A DNA stretch of 64,000 nt from Planctomycetota bacterium (GTDB taxonomy: Bacteria > Planctomycetota > Phycisphaerae > UBA1845), in NCBI GenBank assembly GCA_016208685.1, contig JACQXM010000012.1:1-64000 (forward strand). The letters are read 5' to 3'. How positions within the stretch are numbered: the first letter of the stretch is position 1; each line of letters opens with the position of its first letter. Of the stretch, positions 55,209-64,000 are shown one piece after another. The notes beneath the pieces are model-generated. The model was not told where the DNA came from and did not search any database. It was given only the letters and a program-made list of their open reading frames with translations. The position numbers and the translations under genes were made by a program.

Positions 55209-56945
55209 GTGGAACGCAAGCGAGTAAACGCCGAGGCTCTGCCGTCGTCCTCGGCGAGCGCGCCCCTCGCCGCGGCAGGCCTGGTGCTGAGCACCCACAA
55301 GGCGTGCCTCCTGCTGGCGCTGGCGACGGTTGCCCTTAAGAGCGTCATCTTCGCCCCCCTCTCCTGGTGGCCGTTGGGTTTCATCTGCCTGGTTCCCTGG
55401 CTGGTGATGGTGGGCTGCGCCCACCAGGCGCCGCGCGTGTACGCCTACAGCTATCTGCTGGGGTTGGCGTTCTTCCTGCTGAACATGCGTTGGATGTATC
55501 ACGCCACCGGCTGGGGCTATCTCGCCCTGTCGATCTACCAGGCCGTGTACTTCCCGCTGGCGGCGTGTCCCTTGCGTTCCGTGGTGCGGCGGCGGCATTG
55601 GCCGCTGGCCATCGCTTTTCCGCTGGTGTGGGTGGGCAGCGAAATGCTTCGCGCCGTGGTGATTTCGGGCTTTCCCTGGTTCTTCCTGTCGCACAGTCTC
55701 TACTCCGTGTTAAGCCTGATTCAGATCAGCGACGTGACCGGGGCGTACGGCGCGAGCTTCGTGGTGGCGGCGATTAATGGGGCGGTTGCCGACCTGGTGA
55801 TCGCCCGCGAGGCGACACGAAGCACGTCCCTGACGCCCTTCGCCGTTCGGGGAACGCGCTTGGGGGTGGGTGTGGCGCTGACGCTCCTGCTGGCCACGAT
55901 ACTTTACGGCCAGTTTCAGCTTCACCGCGATACTGGTGCCGACGGCCCGCGCGTTGCCGTCGTGCAAGGCGACTATCTGAATTCCGTCAATGGCGACGAG
56001 GTCAAGGACGTCGATAAACGGCGTACTTACTTTGCCATGATGGACGCCGCGGCGAAGGAGGAGCCGGACCTGTTTCTCCTGCCGGAGTCACCGTGGATCA
56101 TGTACCTGAACCCCGAATCGCGGGGTTTCTTCCCTGAGCACCATGACAGCTTCGCCACCTTGCAGGGGTACGCGCGGCGATTCGGAGCGTACGTCGTCAC
56201 CGGGAGCGCCTCCTACGAGCGAACCCCGACCGACCTGCTGGCGCCGGAGCGCAAGTACAATTCCGCGACCGTCTTCTACCCTGACGGGCGAGAGCCGGGG
56301 CGTTATGACAAAGTGCATCTGGTCTACTTCGGCGAAACCGTGCCCTTCCGCTTCGGGCGCTTTCGATTCCTCTACTTCTGGCTCAACGCCGTCATGCCCT
56401 TCAGCGGGCCGGACCATGACTATGAGTACTCGCTTTTCCCCGGCGACGGCTTCCATTCCTTCAGCATGACGCCCAGGTCGGTGCCGGACCGGTCGTTCCG
56501 CTTCGGCATCCCCATTTGCTATGAGGACGTGATGCCCTACGTCAGCCGGGCGTTCGCCTCGGGTGGTGAGCCGGAGAAGCGCGTGGACTTCCTGCTCAAC
56601 ATCAGCAACGACGGGTGGTTCGGGCGCGGCGTACAGCAGCCGCAGCATCTCGCAATCTGCGTCTTCCGCGCCGTGGAGAACCGCGTGGGAATCGCGCGGG
56701 CGGTGAACACCGGGCTCAGCGGGTTCATCGACCCCACTGGCCGGGTGCACGGCGTGGTGACCGGCGAGCCGCCTTCGCCCTGGGGTGGGCTGGCGGGGTA
56801 CTCCGTGGCCCGGGTGAAAACGGATTCCCGATACACGGTCTACTCACGCTACGGCGACTGGTTCGGCTGGAGCTGTGCCGCCATGTGGCTGGCGCTGTTC
56901 GTGGACTACTGGATCGTCCGGGCACGGGGCCTGATGGAGGCGTGA
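55209..56945 (+). CDS. lnt: Apolipoprotein N-acyltransferase
   Basis: 578 residues; GTG start at 55209. The N-terminal half has about six helices; the C-terminal half is a nitrilase-like domain with the catalytic triad of Lnt: Glu in LLPESPWIMY near residue 294, Lys in RYDKVHLVYFGETVPFRFGR near 367 and Cys in FGIPICYEDVMPY near 437, plus LLNISNDGWFGRG and RAVENRVGIARAVNTG. It adds the third acyl chain to lipoproteins in the inner membrane, fitting the many predicted lipoproteins here. The HEAT-repeat gene follows immediately. Confidence 0.93.
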   Translation: MERKRVNAEALPSSSASAPLAAAGLVLSTHKACLLLALATVALKSVIFAPLSWWPLGFICLVPWLVMVGCAHQAPRVYAYSYLLGLAFFLLNMRWMYHATGWGYLALSIYQAVYFPLAACPLRSVVRRRHWPLAIAFPLVWVGSEMLRAVVISGFPWFFLSHSLYSVLSLIQISDVTGAYGASFVVAAINGAVADLVIAREATRSTSLTPFAVRGTRLGVGVALTLLLATILYGQFQLHRDTGADGPRVAVVQGDYLNSVNGDEVKDVDKRRTYFAMMDAAAKEEPDLFLLPESPWIMYLNPESRGFFPEHHDSFATLQGYARRFGAYVVTGSASYERTPTDLLAPERKYNSATVFYPDGREPGRYDKVHLVYFGETVPFRFGRFRFLYFWLNAVMPFSGPDHDYEYSLFPGDGFHSFSMTPRSVPDRSFRFGIPICYEDVMPYVSRAFASGGEPEKRVDFLLNISNDGWFGRGVQQPQHLAICVFRAVENRVGIARAVNTGLSGFIDPTGRVHGVVTGEPPSPWGGLAGYSVARVKTDSRYTVYSRYGDWFGWSCAAMWLALFVDYWIVRARGLMEA

Positions 56946-57024
56946 TTCTGTGATTCGGGAATCCCCACTGTCCCGGTCGGCGGCGCGCCGTGGCGCGAAA
57001 TGCGCAGGGCTCAAGGACAGACGT

Positions 57025-58098
57025 GTGACATGGGGCCGACAGTGCGGCGCCTATGTGTGCCTCGGCGCTGGGATCGTCATGGCCTGCGCCGCCGGCGGAT
57101 GCGCGGGGGCGCCGGTCGGAGGTGGGACCGATCGCCACCTGTCGCTTCGGCAGCGGGCCGGAGAGTGCCTGAAGGCAGCGGTTGCCTACCCGCACAATCC
57201 GGCCGTGCGGGTGCAAGCGGTCGAGGCCTTGCGCGGGACCGGCGACATCGCGGCGCGGCCTTGGATCCGCACGGCGCTGCTCGACGAACATCCCGCGGTG
57301 CGTTTCGCGGGCTGCGTCGCGGTGGGGGAGTTGCGCGATGCGGGTGCTGAGGATGGGGTTCGCGTTCGACTCGACGATCCGGATGCCAGCGTGCGTGCCG
57401 CGGCGTTCTTCGCCATGCATCGGCTGGGGCGCAAGGAACGATCGGGAAAACTGACGGCACTGCTGTTCGATCACCCGGACCCGCTGGTGCGACGAAACGC
57501 CGCCCTGCTTCTGGGCCTGTTGGAAGAACGCGGGGCGGTGAAGGTCCTGGCTCGCGCCATGCAGGACTCCGATGCCGGAGTCCGGAACCAGGTGCTGGAG
57601 GCTCTGGCGCGATTGGGGAGCCGCGAGGCGGGACAGGAGCTTACGTTCCTGGCGAACTCCGGCGTGGGCGCGGACGAGGTGTTCGCCATTCAGGCCCTCA
57701 CGGCCACGCGCGACGCTCGATACCTTGAGACCTTCCGCTACAAGTTCGAGACCGGGACGCACCTGGAAACCCGGCTCGCGGCGGCGCGGGGGTTGGCGCT
57801 GCACGGTGTGGACGCGGGTTTCACCTTTGCTATGCGGGCACTGACGCTGGAGAACCCGGTGGTAACTGATTCCCAGGACACGCCCGAGGGGCGGCAGCTC
57901 CGCGTGCGGCAGCTCGCGGCGGCGGTGTTGGGGGCCACGCACCGCGCCCAGGCACTTCACCCGCTCGCTCGTCTAATGGACAATGCCGACGATCCACGCG
58001 TGCAGGTGGCGGCGGCACGGGCGATCCTCGAGATTCTGGGCGCCGAAGGGCATGCACGGCTCCCCTTTGCCGCCGACCCGCCGACGCGCCGCCGGTGA
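57025..58098 (+). CDS. HEAT-repeat lipoprotein
   Basis: 357 residues from GTG 57025, chosen because it places a signal peptide (CGAYVCLGAGIVMACAAGGC) at the N-terminus and has AGGA 7 bases upstream; GTG 56950 is the other candidate. The mature part is a run of helical HEAT-like repeats, for example NPAVRVQAVEALRGTGD, HPAVRFAGCVAVGELRDAG, DASVRAAAFFAMHRLGRK, DPLVRRNAALLLGLLEE and DAGVRNQVLEALARLGS. HEAT arrays serve as protein-binding scaffolds. It lies between lnt and mreD, where mreC often sits in other genomes, so a periplasmic scaffold for the elongation machinery is possible but not shown. Confidence 0.78.
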   Translation: MTWGRQCGAYVCLGAGIVMACAAGGCAGAPVGGGTDRHLSLRQRAGECLKAAVAYPHNPAVRVQAVEALRGTGDIAARPWIRTALLDEHPAVRFAGCVAVGELRDAGAEDGVRVRLDDPDASVRAAAFFAMHRLGRKERSGKLTALLFDHPDPLVRRNAALLLGLLEERGAVKVLARAMQDSDAGVRNQVLEALARLGSREAGQELTFLANSGVGADEVFAIQALTATRDARYLETFRYKFETGTHLETRLAAARGLALHGVDAGFTFAMRALTLENPVVTDSQDTPEGRQLRVRQLAAAVLGATHRAQALHPLARLMDNADDPRVQVAAARAILEILGAEGHARLPFAADPPTRRR

Positions 58099-58152
58099 GT
58101 GGTTGCCGGAATCGCCGACACGCGCGTAGTGCTTTCCCGGGGACGTAGCCCG

Positions 58153-58704
58153 ATGCAGGGGTTGGTCATCGTACTGGCAACGGCGGTGCTGCTCGCGGCG
58201 CAATCGGTGGTGGCGCCGTGCGTGGAGCTGCGCGGTGCCCGGCCGGACTGGCTTCTGGTTGTCGTCGTGTTTGGTGCCCTGCACGCGCCGCCGGCCTCGG
58301 CCGTGGGCTACGCCTGGGTGTTGGGTCTGGTGGGCGGCTTGCTCTCCGTGGAGCGGACTGGGTTGCTCGCGCTCTCGTATGCGTTGGCGGCGGGACTGGT
58401 CGCCGCCGTGCGCGAGTACCTGTTCCGCAACAGCGCTCTCGCCCAGATCGTACTAACCCTGGCGGTTGCTTTAGTGGTGCGCGGGGGCTGGCTGCTTTAT
58501 CGTCGCGTGGTCGACGATCCGACGACGGCGCTCGTAGCGGGCGTGGCAACGGATGTTGTGCCCGCATCGCTGTACACGGCGCTCTGGGCGCCGTTCATTC
58601 ACCGGTTCCTGGCGGGGGTGGCGCGGCCGCTCGGTTTCCGGTCGCTCACGCCGCCCCGCGCGCGGCGCTTCGGCTCCTTGCGGCCGCGCCGCGGCCTCTC
58701 GTAG
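58153..58704 (+). CDS. mreD: Rod-shape-determining membrane protein MreD
   Basis: 183 residues from ATG 58153. Five or six hydrophobic segments in about 165 residues: VIVLATAVLLAAQSVVAP, PDWLLVVVVFGALH, AWVLGLVGGLLSVERTG, LLALSYALAAGLVAAVREYL and IVLTLAVALVVRGGWLLYR. The conserved RPDWLLVVVVF start of helix 2 is typical of MreD. The protein sits in the inner membrane and links the MreB/MreC scaffold to PBP2 and RodA, whose genes follow; mreB and mreC themselves are not in the window. Confidence 0.8.
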   Translation: MQGLVIVLATAVLLAAQSVVAPCVELRGARPDWLLVVVVFGALHAPPASAVGYAWVLGLVGGLLSVERTGLLALSYALAAGLVAAVREYLFRNSALAQIVLTLAVALVVRGGWLLYRRVVDDPTTALVAGVATDVVPASLYTALWAPFIHRFLAGVARPLGFRSLTPPRARRFGSLRPRRGLS

Positions 58705-58743
58705 GGCGACGCGAAACCAGCGCATCGGGCGTAGGTCGACACC

Positions 58744-60921
58744 ATGTTCGAACGACGGCTCAAAGTGCTCCTCTTGGCGTTCGCCGCTATGCTTCTGATC
58801 CTTCTCTGCCGGTTGATCGAGCTGCAGATCGTCCGCGGTGACTACTACCGGCAGACGGCAGAGCGGGCGTTGATGCTGCGCCCTCGCCCGCTGCCCTTCA
58901 TTCGTGGCAGCGTTCTCGACCGTACGGGCGAAGTACTGGTCGCGGAGGCGCCCTGCTGGGACCTGCGGCTGGAATACAGCGTAATCGCCGCGGAATTCGC
59001 CGAGGATCCTGCCGCGCGTCTCCAGGCGGTCCGGACGTGGAAGCGAAGCTACCCTCAGGCCGCCGACGAGCAGGACGTGGCACGGCTTCTGGGCGATGAT
59101 CTGCGGCGCATGTGGTCCGAGCTCGCGCTGTTCGCTACTTCGCCGCAGCACGCGGTGTCAGTAGGCGACCTGCGAGCGCGGGCCGAAGAAGTACACGAGC
59201 GCGTGCAGCGGATACGTTCCGCGGTGGCCGGGCGCCGTGGGTACGATGCGCCCGTCGCCGAGGAGGGCACGGCCCACACGATCCTGCCGCGGCTGAGCGC
59301 GGCGCAGCAGATCGCGGCTCGGGAGCGGTTCGCGGCCTACTCCTGGGTGCGACTCGAACCCGCTTCGGCACGGGCCTATGCAGGCGACGCCGAGCCGCTT
59401 TCACACTTGCTGGGGCGCGTCGGCCGCGTGGATGCGGCGACGGTCGCCTCCGATCCCGACGCCGACGACCCCTTCGCCGCCTATCGCGCCGACGAGGCGG
59501 TCGGCGTCAGCGGCGCGGAGTATGCGGCGGAGTCGCTGCTTCGCGGGCGGCGGGGGCAGGTGACTACGGATCGCGAGGGGGCGGTGATTGATCAAATCGA
59601 GGCCGAGCACGGCAAGGATGTGCGGCTCACCATCCACGCGGGTCTGCAACGCCGACTATACACGCTGCTCGGTGAAACCGTGGCCCAGGTTCCGCAGTCT
59701 TCAGGCGGTGCCATCGTGGTGCTCGATGTCCCCACGCGCGACATTCTGGCGCTGGTGTCTTACCCGGCGTACGACCCGGCGCGGTTCGAGGAGCTCTATG
59801 CGCTGCTTCGGGACGACACCCAGCGGCTGCCCCTTTGGTTCCGGGCCGTGGGCAGTCGATACGCACCAGGGTCCACGGTCAAGCCGCTGGCGTGCCTGGC
59901 GGGGCTCTTCTCTGGCAGGATTACCACGGACACACGTGAGGAATGCACCGGCTATCTTCTCCCGGATCAACATGACCGGTGGCGCTGCTGGGAAGTCCAT
60001 GGCACGAGTGAACGCAAGGCCCACGGCAGCATCAACGTGACCGAGGCCCTGACGGGAAGCTGCAACATCTTCATGTACCGCCTCGGCGAACGCCTGGGCG
60101 TCGATCGGTTGTGTTCCGTCTTCGATATGGCCGGCGTGGGGCGAGCGGCGGGCACCGGCCTGCGGGAAGAGGACGCCGGCATCAACCCCACCCCCGACTG
60201 GCTGCAATCCCACAAGCATACGCCCGCAACGCCGGCACACGCGCGGCTGTTTGCCATGGGGCAGGGCGAACTGGCGATGACGCCTTTGCAGGTTGCGAAC
60301 CTGATGGCGACCTATGCCTGCGGGAGGTTTCGGCCCGCGACCTTGATACGGCGCGAGCGCCCGACGCCGGAGTGGAAGCTGCCGGGGACGCCCGCGCAGT
60401 GGGCGGCGGTGCGAGAGGGCATCTACGGGGTGGTCAACGATCCCGAGGGCACGGCGTACAAATACGCCCACTTCGAGCATCCTCGGGTCGTGCTATGCGG
60501 CAAAACGGGCAGTGCCACGGCGTATCCCTGGCCCACGGCCTATCGCGTGCCCTACCGTGATGAGACCGGCGCTTCGCGCGCGGCGATCGTCCCCGCGGGC
60601 AGCCTGGGGAGCGCGGTGGAGCGCTTCGAGGTGGATCATCCAGGCGCGCGGTACGACCGTTCGCAGATCACGGTAGCCGCCGAATGGCCCGAGCTTCCGC
60701 CACCGCCGGGAGAGAGCCATTCCCATGCCTGGTTCGGTGGATTCCTGCAACCGGCGGATGCCTCCCATCGACCTGACTGGTCGCGGACGCCGCGGGTGGC
60801 GTTTGCGGTGCTTGTCGAGTTTGGCGGCAGCGGTGGGCGGACATCGGGCCCGCTGGCGAAGGCGGTTGCCACTGAAGCCCTGGCGATTCTCGAATCGGAG
60901 CCCGGTTTCCATGCCCCGTAA
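58744..60921 (+). CDS. mrdA: Penicillin-binding protein 2 (class B transpeptidase of cell elongation)
   Basis: 725 residues. N-terminal membrane helix LLLAFAAMLLILLCRLIEL, pedestal starting RGSVLDRTGEVL, and the transpeptidase domain: SxxK in YAPGSTVKPLACLAG near residue 377 (usual form PGSTFKP), SxN in TGSCNIFMYRLGERL near 439, KTG in VLCGKTGSATAYPW near 587. It crosslinks peptidoglycan in the periplasm during lateral growth and pairs with the RodA transglycosylase encoded downstream. About 40-80 residues longer than E. coli PBP2, mainly in the pedestal and in a C-terminal loop with ELPPPPGESHSHAWFGGF. Confidence 0.93.
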   Translation: MFERRLKVLLLAFAAMLLILLCRLIELQIVRGDYYRQTAERALMLRPRPLPFIRGSVLDRTGEVLVAEAPCWDLRLEYSVIAAEFAEDPAARLQAVRTWKRSYPQAADEQDVARLLGDDLRRMWSELALFATSPQHAVSVGDLRARAEEVHERVQRIRSAVAGRRGYDAPVAEEGTAHTILPRLSAAQQIAARERFAAYSWVRLEPASARAYAGDAEPLSHLLGRVGRVDAATVASDPDADDPFAAYRADEAVGVSGAEYAAESLLRGRRGQVTTDREGAVIDQIEAEHGKDVRLTIHAGLQRRLYTLLGETVAQVPQSSGGAIVVLDVPTRDILALVSYPAYDPARFEELYALLRDDTQRLPLWFRAVGSRYAPGSTVKPLACLAGLFSGRITTDTREECTGYLLPDQHDRWRCWEVHGTSERKAHGSINVTEALTGSCNIFMYRLGERLGVDRLCSVFDMAGVGRAAGTGLREEDAGINPTPDWLQSHKHTPATPAHARLFAMGQGELAMTPLQVANLMATYACGRFRPATLIRRERPTPEWKLPGTPAQWAAVREGIYGVVNDPEGTAYKYAHFEHPRVVLCGKTGSATAYPWPTAYRVPYRDETGASRAAIVPAGSLGSAVERFEVDHPGARYDRSQITVAAEWPELPPPPGESHSHAWFGGFLQPADASHRPDWSRTPRVAFAVLVEFGGSGGRTSGPLAKAVATEALAILESEPGFHAP

Positions 60922-61320
60922 GGACCGGTACGAGGACGCTCAGGTTCGCACGGTTCGCGCTGAATCGGCGTGCGCAGCGCAGTGCTGCAGGAACCGTGCT
61001 GCGATCGTGAGGGGGCGGGCTGAACGGTACGCGGCGGCACCGGACCGCCGAGGGTTAGCTGGCGGGGCGGGGCTGGGCATCGGCTATCGCGTTGACCGGG
61101 GGCACCTCTCGCGAGGCTGCCCGAAGGGGTCGGGTTTACTCGCCCACATACGCTGCGCGCCGCCTGGGCCGACCGCAGGTTGCACTCGCGGCACTGGTGG
61201 CGGGGGCGGCGCATCGCGGCCATCGAATCTCCCACGGCGAAAGCGATGGGCCGCCCGACTCCGGCGCCTGGGTTGTAGCGCTCGGTACACAACCGAGAAG
61301 CTGTTGCATCCGGAGAAGCC
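60922..61320. other. Gap between the PBP2 and rodA genes
   Basis: About 400 bases. One frame starts inside the end of the PBP2 gene (ATG 60911) and stops on the rodA start, but its translation is Arg/Gly/Cys-rich with no domain, ribosome-binding site or repeat pattern, so it is not called. No hairpin with a T tract is present. Confidence 0.5.
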
Positions 61321-62631
61321 ATGAGACGACCGGCGCTGGACATCTCGCCGGCCGGTTGGGCGATGCTGATCGCCATGGCGGTACTGCTGGCGGTGGGCAT
61401 CGGCAGCATCTACGTGACCGACACGCACTACGCTGCGGGACACGATGGTCCGCGCAACGCGGCCAGACAATGCGTGTTCGTGCTGGTGGGGGTCATCGCG
61501 GCGATCGGCGTCCTTCACGGCGGCTACCCGCTGATCGCGCGCCATGCCTACGCGATTTTCCTCGCCGGACTGGCGCTCCTGCTGCCGCTTACCCTCGCCC
61601 GGGTGTTCCACACGGCGATGGGCGGCCTGACGGCGCCGCGCAACGGCGCCTACCGCTGGATTCACCTGCCGGGCTATCAGCTTCAGCCGTCGGAATTCAT
61701 GAAGATCGCGTTCGTGTTGGCTCTGGCCTGGTACCTCCGGTATCGCACCAACGTGCGCCGGCTGAGGGGATTGTTGCTGCCCATGGGCATCGCCGCCGTG
61801 CCCCTGGGGCTGATCCTCCTGGAGCCTGACCTGGGGACGGTGCTGCTGCTGACGCCGGTGTTCATCGTCATGGTCTTCGTGGCCGGGGCACGGGTGCGGC
61901 ACCTGGCGCTGCTGGGGCTGGTGGCCCTGGCCGCAGTGCCACTCGCGTGGCAGCGAATCGAACCCTATCAGCGGCTGCGCGTCACGGCGGTACTGCTGCA
62001 GTCCGAGAAGCTGCGACAGGCGGTCATCGCGGACCCGGCGCGTTTCGGCGTTCTGGCCACCCGCCGGCAGGCGATCGAATGGGCCGCGGGCTCGGGCTAC
62101 CAGCTTGTTCAATCGCAATGCGCCATCGGCAGCGGCGCGGCGCTGGGACAGGGTTGGGGGCAAGGTGTGTACGTTACCAGCGGACTGCTCCCGGACCGGC
62201 ACAACGACTTCATTTTCGCCATCGTTGCGCACCAATGGGGGTTCGTCGGGTGCGTCGTCGTCCTGGCGTGTTTTTCTGTGATTGTGGTGGCGGGGCTGCG
62301 CATTGCCTCGGCCACCACGGAGCCGCTGGCACGATTGCTCGCCGTGGGCGTGGTGACGCTGATCGCGGCGCAGGCGATCATCAACGTGGGCATGGCCTCG
62401 GGCGTGATGCCCACGACGGGCATGACGCTGCCTTTCGTCTCCTACGGCGGAAGTAGCCTGCTTACCAGTTTCGTGGGCGTCGCGCTGCTCATCAGCATCG
62501 CGCAACATCGCCCGTACATTCTGGCGGTGCGGCCTCTGGAGCTGCTCTTCCGCCCGGGCGAACGACCGCCGCACATGGCGGCCGTAGGCGAGGCGACCCG
62601 CGCCGCACCGGCGGCCGTGGCGCGGTCCTGA
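61321..62631 (+). CDS. rodA: RodA-family peptidoglycan glycosyltransferase (SEDS)
   Basis: 436 residues, ten predicted membrane helices. SEDS signatures: RWIHLPGYQLQPSEFMKIAF (the W-x2-QPSEF motif), LLEPDLGTVLLL, SGLLPDRHNDFIFAIVAHQW (the PxxHxDFIFA/E motif) and MPTTGMTLPFVSYGGSSLLT with the conserved P-F-x-S-Y-GGSS. It polymerises glycan strands from lipid II with PBP2. RodA is favoured over FtsW because of the adjacent mreD and PBP2 genes. A Pro/Ala-rich tail follows the last helix. Confidence 0.92.
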   Translation: MRRPALDISPAGWAMLIAMAVLLAVGIGSIYVTDTHYAAGHDGPRNAARQCVFVLVGVIAAIGVLHGGYPLIARHAYAIFLAGLALLLPLTLARVFHTAMGGLTAPRNGAYRWIHLPGYQLQPSEFMKIAFVLALAWYLRYRTNVRRLRGLLLPMGIAAVPLGLILLEPDLGTVLLLTPVFIVMVFVAGARVRHLALLGLVALAAVPLAWQRIEPYQRLRVTAVLLQSEKLRQAVIADPARFGVLATRRQAIEWAAGSGYQLVQSQCAIGSGAALGQGWGQGVYVTSGLLPDRHNDFIFAIVAHQWGFVGCVVVLACFSVIVVAGLRIASATTEPLARLLAVGVVTLIAAQAIINVGMASGVMPTTGMTLPFVSYGGSSLLTSFVGVALLISIAQHRPYILAVRPLELLFRPGERPPHMAAVGEATRAAPAAVARS

Positions 62632-62696
62632 GTACGCGGGGCGAGCGGTGCGCCAACCGGCGGCAGCGCGCGGCCGCATCGGTGGGCAGGGGGTTC

Positions 62697-63998
62697 TCAG
62701 GGACAGGCGGCGGGGGCCGCGAAGGGGTACGCCTCGCCCTGGAACGCCTTCACGATCCACTGCACATCGGTGAAGTTCAGGATGGCGTTCGGTTCCTGGT
62801 CGTGCAGGTCGACCCAGCTCAGGTGCGGCGCCGTCGGCAGAAGCTGGAAGGCGCGGAGCGCGCCGCTGACATCGTCGAAGTTCACGACGCCGTTGGGCGG
62901 CGTCCAGGCGCCGCCGCTGTAGTTGCCCAGGCAGTCGCCCCAGAACTTCGGCGCCGGCTGCGGCGTAGTGGGCAGACCGAGCGGAGGCGAGTAGTACCCC
63001 TCGACGGCCAGCGAGCAGGCGCAATGAACGGCCTGCACCTCATAGGTTTCTCCCGGGGTTACAGCGCAATCGGTAACGTACAGAACTTGCGGCGCCGCGC
63101 TCCAGTCGCGGCAGTAGGGGGCGCTGCCCAGCCGGTACACGTCGGCGGGCTCGCCCGGAGTGTGTATCTGCACCCACATGCGCCGCCCCGAGCCCACGTG
63201 GGTTACGCGGACCGCAAACGGCTCGCCGGGCAGCAGGTCGCGTACCGACACCGCGAGATATCGGTTCCGCGGGACGTAGCAGCTTCCGCCACGGCAGACG
63301 GCGCGGTTCGGGCAATCCGAGTCGACGATGCAAGGCCCGGCCGCGTCCGGCAGCGGCATAGCCAGTTGCACGCATTCGCATTCGTCCGGAACGCCGTTGC
63401 CGTTGGCATCCACGGAGGTGCCGTCCGCCACATCGCACTCGTCGGGGACGCCGTTAGGTTGGCAGTCGGCGCTGGCGCCGCCTGACGCGATGTCGCATTC
63501 GTCCGGAAGCCCGTTGCCGTTGCAATCGGCCAGGGACGGCGGGCGGAAATCGAACCCGGTCGGCGAGGTCAGCCCGGTGTCGCCCCGGATGAACGAACGC
63601 AGGTAGAGGCCCGTATCCACTTGGTATTCCAGGATGCGAATCTGCCCGGTGTTCCGGCCCACGAACAAGTTGCCGTTGGGGCCCAGCCGGATGCCCCAGG
63701 CACCGTTGGGGATCACGCCGTTGGTAAAGACCCGGGTGAAGGCGCCGCCGGAGTTGTACTCCAGTACCGTGCTCGTGCCGTTGCTGGCCACCAGCAGCCG
63801 CCCGTCCGGCGTGAAGACCAGGCCGCGAGGATTGGAAAGGCCGCCGCTGCCTGCGGCTACGAAGGTGCTGACGAAGACGCCCGTGCTTCCGTTGTACTCG
63901 CGGACGGTGTTGTCGCCCCCGGCGACGTAGAGGCGGCCGTTGGCACCGAACGTCAGGCCGTAGGGGCGGAATAGTCCGCCGCCGCCCGACGCGACCAT
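62697..63998 (-). CDS. Secreted NHL/beta-propeller protein with DECD repeats and dockerin-like end (5' end missing)
   Basis: 433 residues visible; the frame is open to the right edge, so the true start and signal peptide lie beyond it. Residues 1 to about 145 are propeller blades (FRPYGLTFGANGRLYVAGGD, NPRGLVFTPDGRLLVASNGT, NGAWGIRLGPNGNLFVGRN). Next come three DxNxNGxPDECD units (LADCNGNGLPDECDIASG, ADCQPNGVPDECDVADG, DANGNGVPDECECV), calcium-binding type 3-like repeats, a beta-sandwich-like region, and a C-terminal pair of dockerin-like helices with VNFDDVSGALRAFQ and LNFTDVQWIVKAFQG. This architecture is common in planctomycete secreted proteins, where it is thought to be surface-bound. 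Confidence 0.82.
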   Translation of the reverse strand: MVASGGGGLFRPYGLTFGANGRLYVAGGDNTVREYNGSTGVFVSTFVAAGSGGLSNPRGLVFTPDGRLLVASNGTSTVLEYNSGGAFTRVFTNGVIPNGAWGIRLGPNGNLFVGRNTGQIRILEYQVDTGLYLRSFIRGDTGLTSPTGFDFRPPSLADCNGNGLPDECDIASGGASADCQPNGVPDECDVADGTSVDANGNGVPDECECVQLAMPLPDAAGPCIVDSDCPNRAVCRGGSCYVPRNRYLAVSVRDLLPGEPFAVRVTHVGSGRRMWVQIHTPGEPADVYRLGSAPYCRDWSAAPQVLYVTDCAVTPGETYEVQAVHCACSLAVEGYYSPPLGLPTTPQPAPKFWGDCLGNYSGGAWTPPNGVVNFDDVSGALRAFQLLPTAPHLSWVDLHDQEPNAILNFTDVQWIVKAFQGEAYPFAAPAACP

Positions 63999-64000
63999 GG

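Noticed and set aside
60911..61324. Open frame bridging the PBP2 and rodA genes exactly
   Set aside because: The overlaps look tempting, but the translation is Arg/Gly/Cys-rich without helix, domain or ribosome-binding site.
61084..63024. 646-codon antisense frame spanning rodA and the next gene
   Set aside because: Crosses two real genes on the other frames and has no recognisable domain or start signal.

Overview
The window reads as a stretch of chromosome from a high-GC, Gram-negative-type bacterium of the Planctomycetota, probably near the Phycisphaerae. This is inference from three things. A secreted protein at the right edge carries the DxNxNGxPDECD-type repeats and dockerin-like C-terminus common in that group. 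The 16S rRNA gene stands alone, with its own promoter and terminator and no 23S or 5S gene beside it. Several intergenic regions hold short palindromic repeat families of a kind I associate with planctomycete genomes. No plasmid, phage, insertion-sequence or CRISPR signature was found.

Layout. 1-8.7 kb: a nearly complete type II secretion operon (gspD 3' end, then E-F-G-H-I-J-K-C-L-M), tightly overlapped and read left to right. 8.8-9.7 kb: a candidate lipoprotein, tail-to-tail overlapping the next unit. 9.7-23.6 kb: two heavy-metal RND efflux systems in divergent units. The leftward unit is small lipoprotein-adaptor-RND pump; the rightward side is Cys-rich small protein, TolC-like channel, a large multi-metal-motif adaptor and a 1391-residue pump with a large insertion. 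23.7-26.7 kb: M42 aminopeptidase and a PocR/GAF/PP2C (RsbU-like) phosphatase. 27.2-29.9 kb: an AT-richer islet with two tandem paralogous lipoproteins and a protein with three BamE-like repeats, bounded by REP-like inverted repeats. 30.3-35.8 kb: metK, a GtrB-like glycosyltransferase, an RmlB-like epimerase/dehydratase and a polytopic membrane protein, with an 18-bp palindromic tandem array between the last two. 36-42 kb: two-FHA protein, DUF4139 protein, a DUF433/DUF5615 toxin-antitoxin pair with a frameshifted toxin, and two overlapping zinc-ribbon membrane genes, one fused to a Nudix domain.

42.1-44.2 kb: the solitary 16S rRNA unit. 44.3-47.0 kb: GT39-type glycosyltransferase and a WecA/TagO-like phosphotransferase, tail to tail. 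47.5 kb: tRNA-Ile(GAT) followed by a repeat cluster. 48.4-53.7 kb: biotin ligase, HMG-CoA lyase, zinc-ribbon membrane protein, beta-CASP metallo-hydrolase, amidohydrolase and a small membrane protein. 53.8-62.6 kb: moeA, lnt, a HEAT-repeat lipoprotein, mreD, PBP2 and rodA in one direction, an envelope and cell-elongation block lacking mreB and mreC. 62.7-64 kb: the C-terminal part of the secreted beta-propeller protein.

Functional links. The secretion operon is a plausible exporter for large secreted proteins such as the one at the right edge (inference). The pumps, adaptors, channel and Cys-rich protein form a metal-resistance locus. The glycosyltransferases, WecA and RmlB homologues point to surface polysaccharide synthesis, and the lnt-mreD-PBP2-rodA block to lipoprotein maturation and lateral wall growth.
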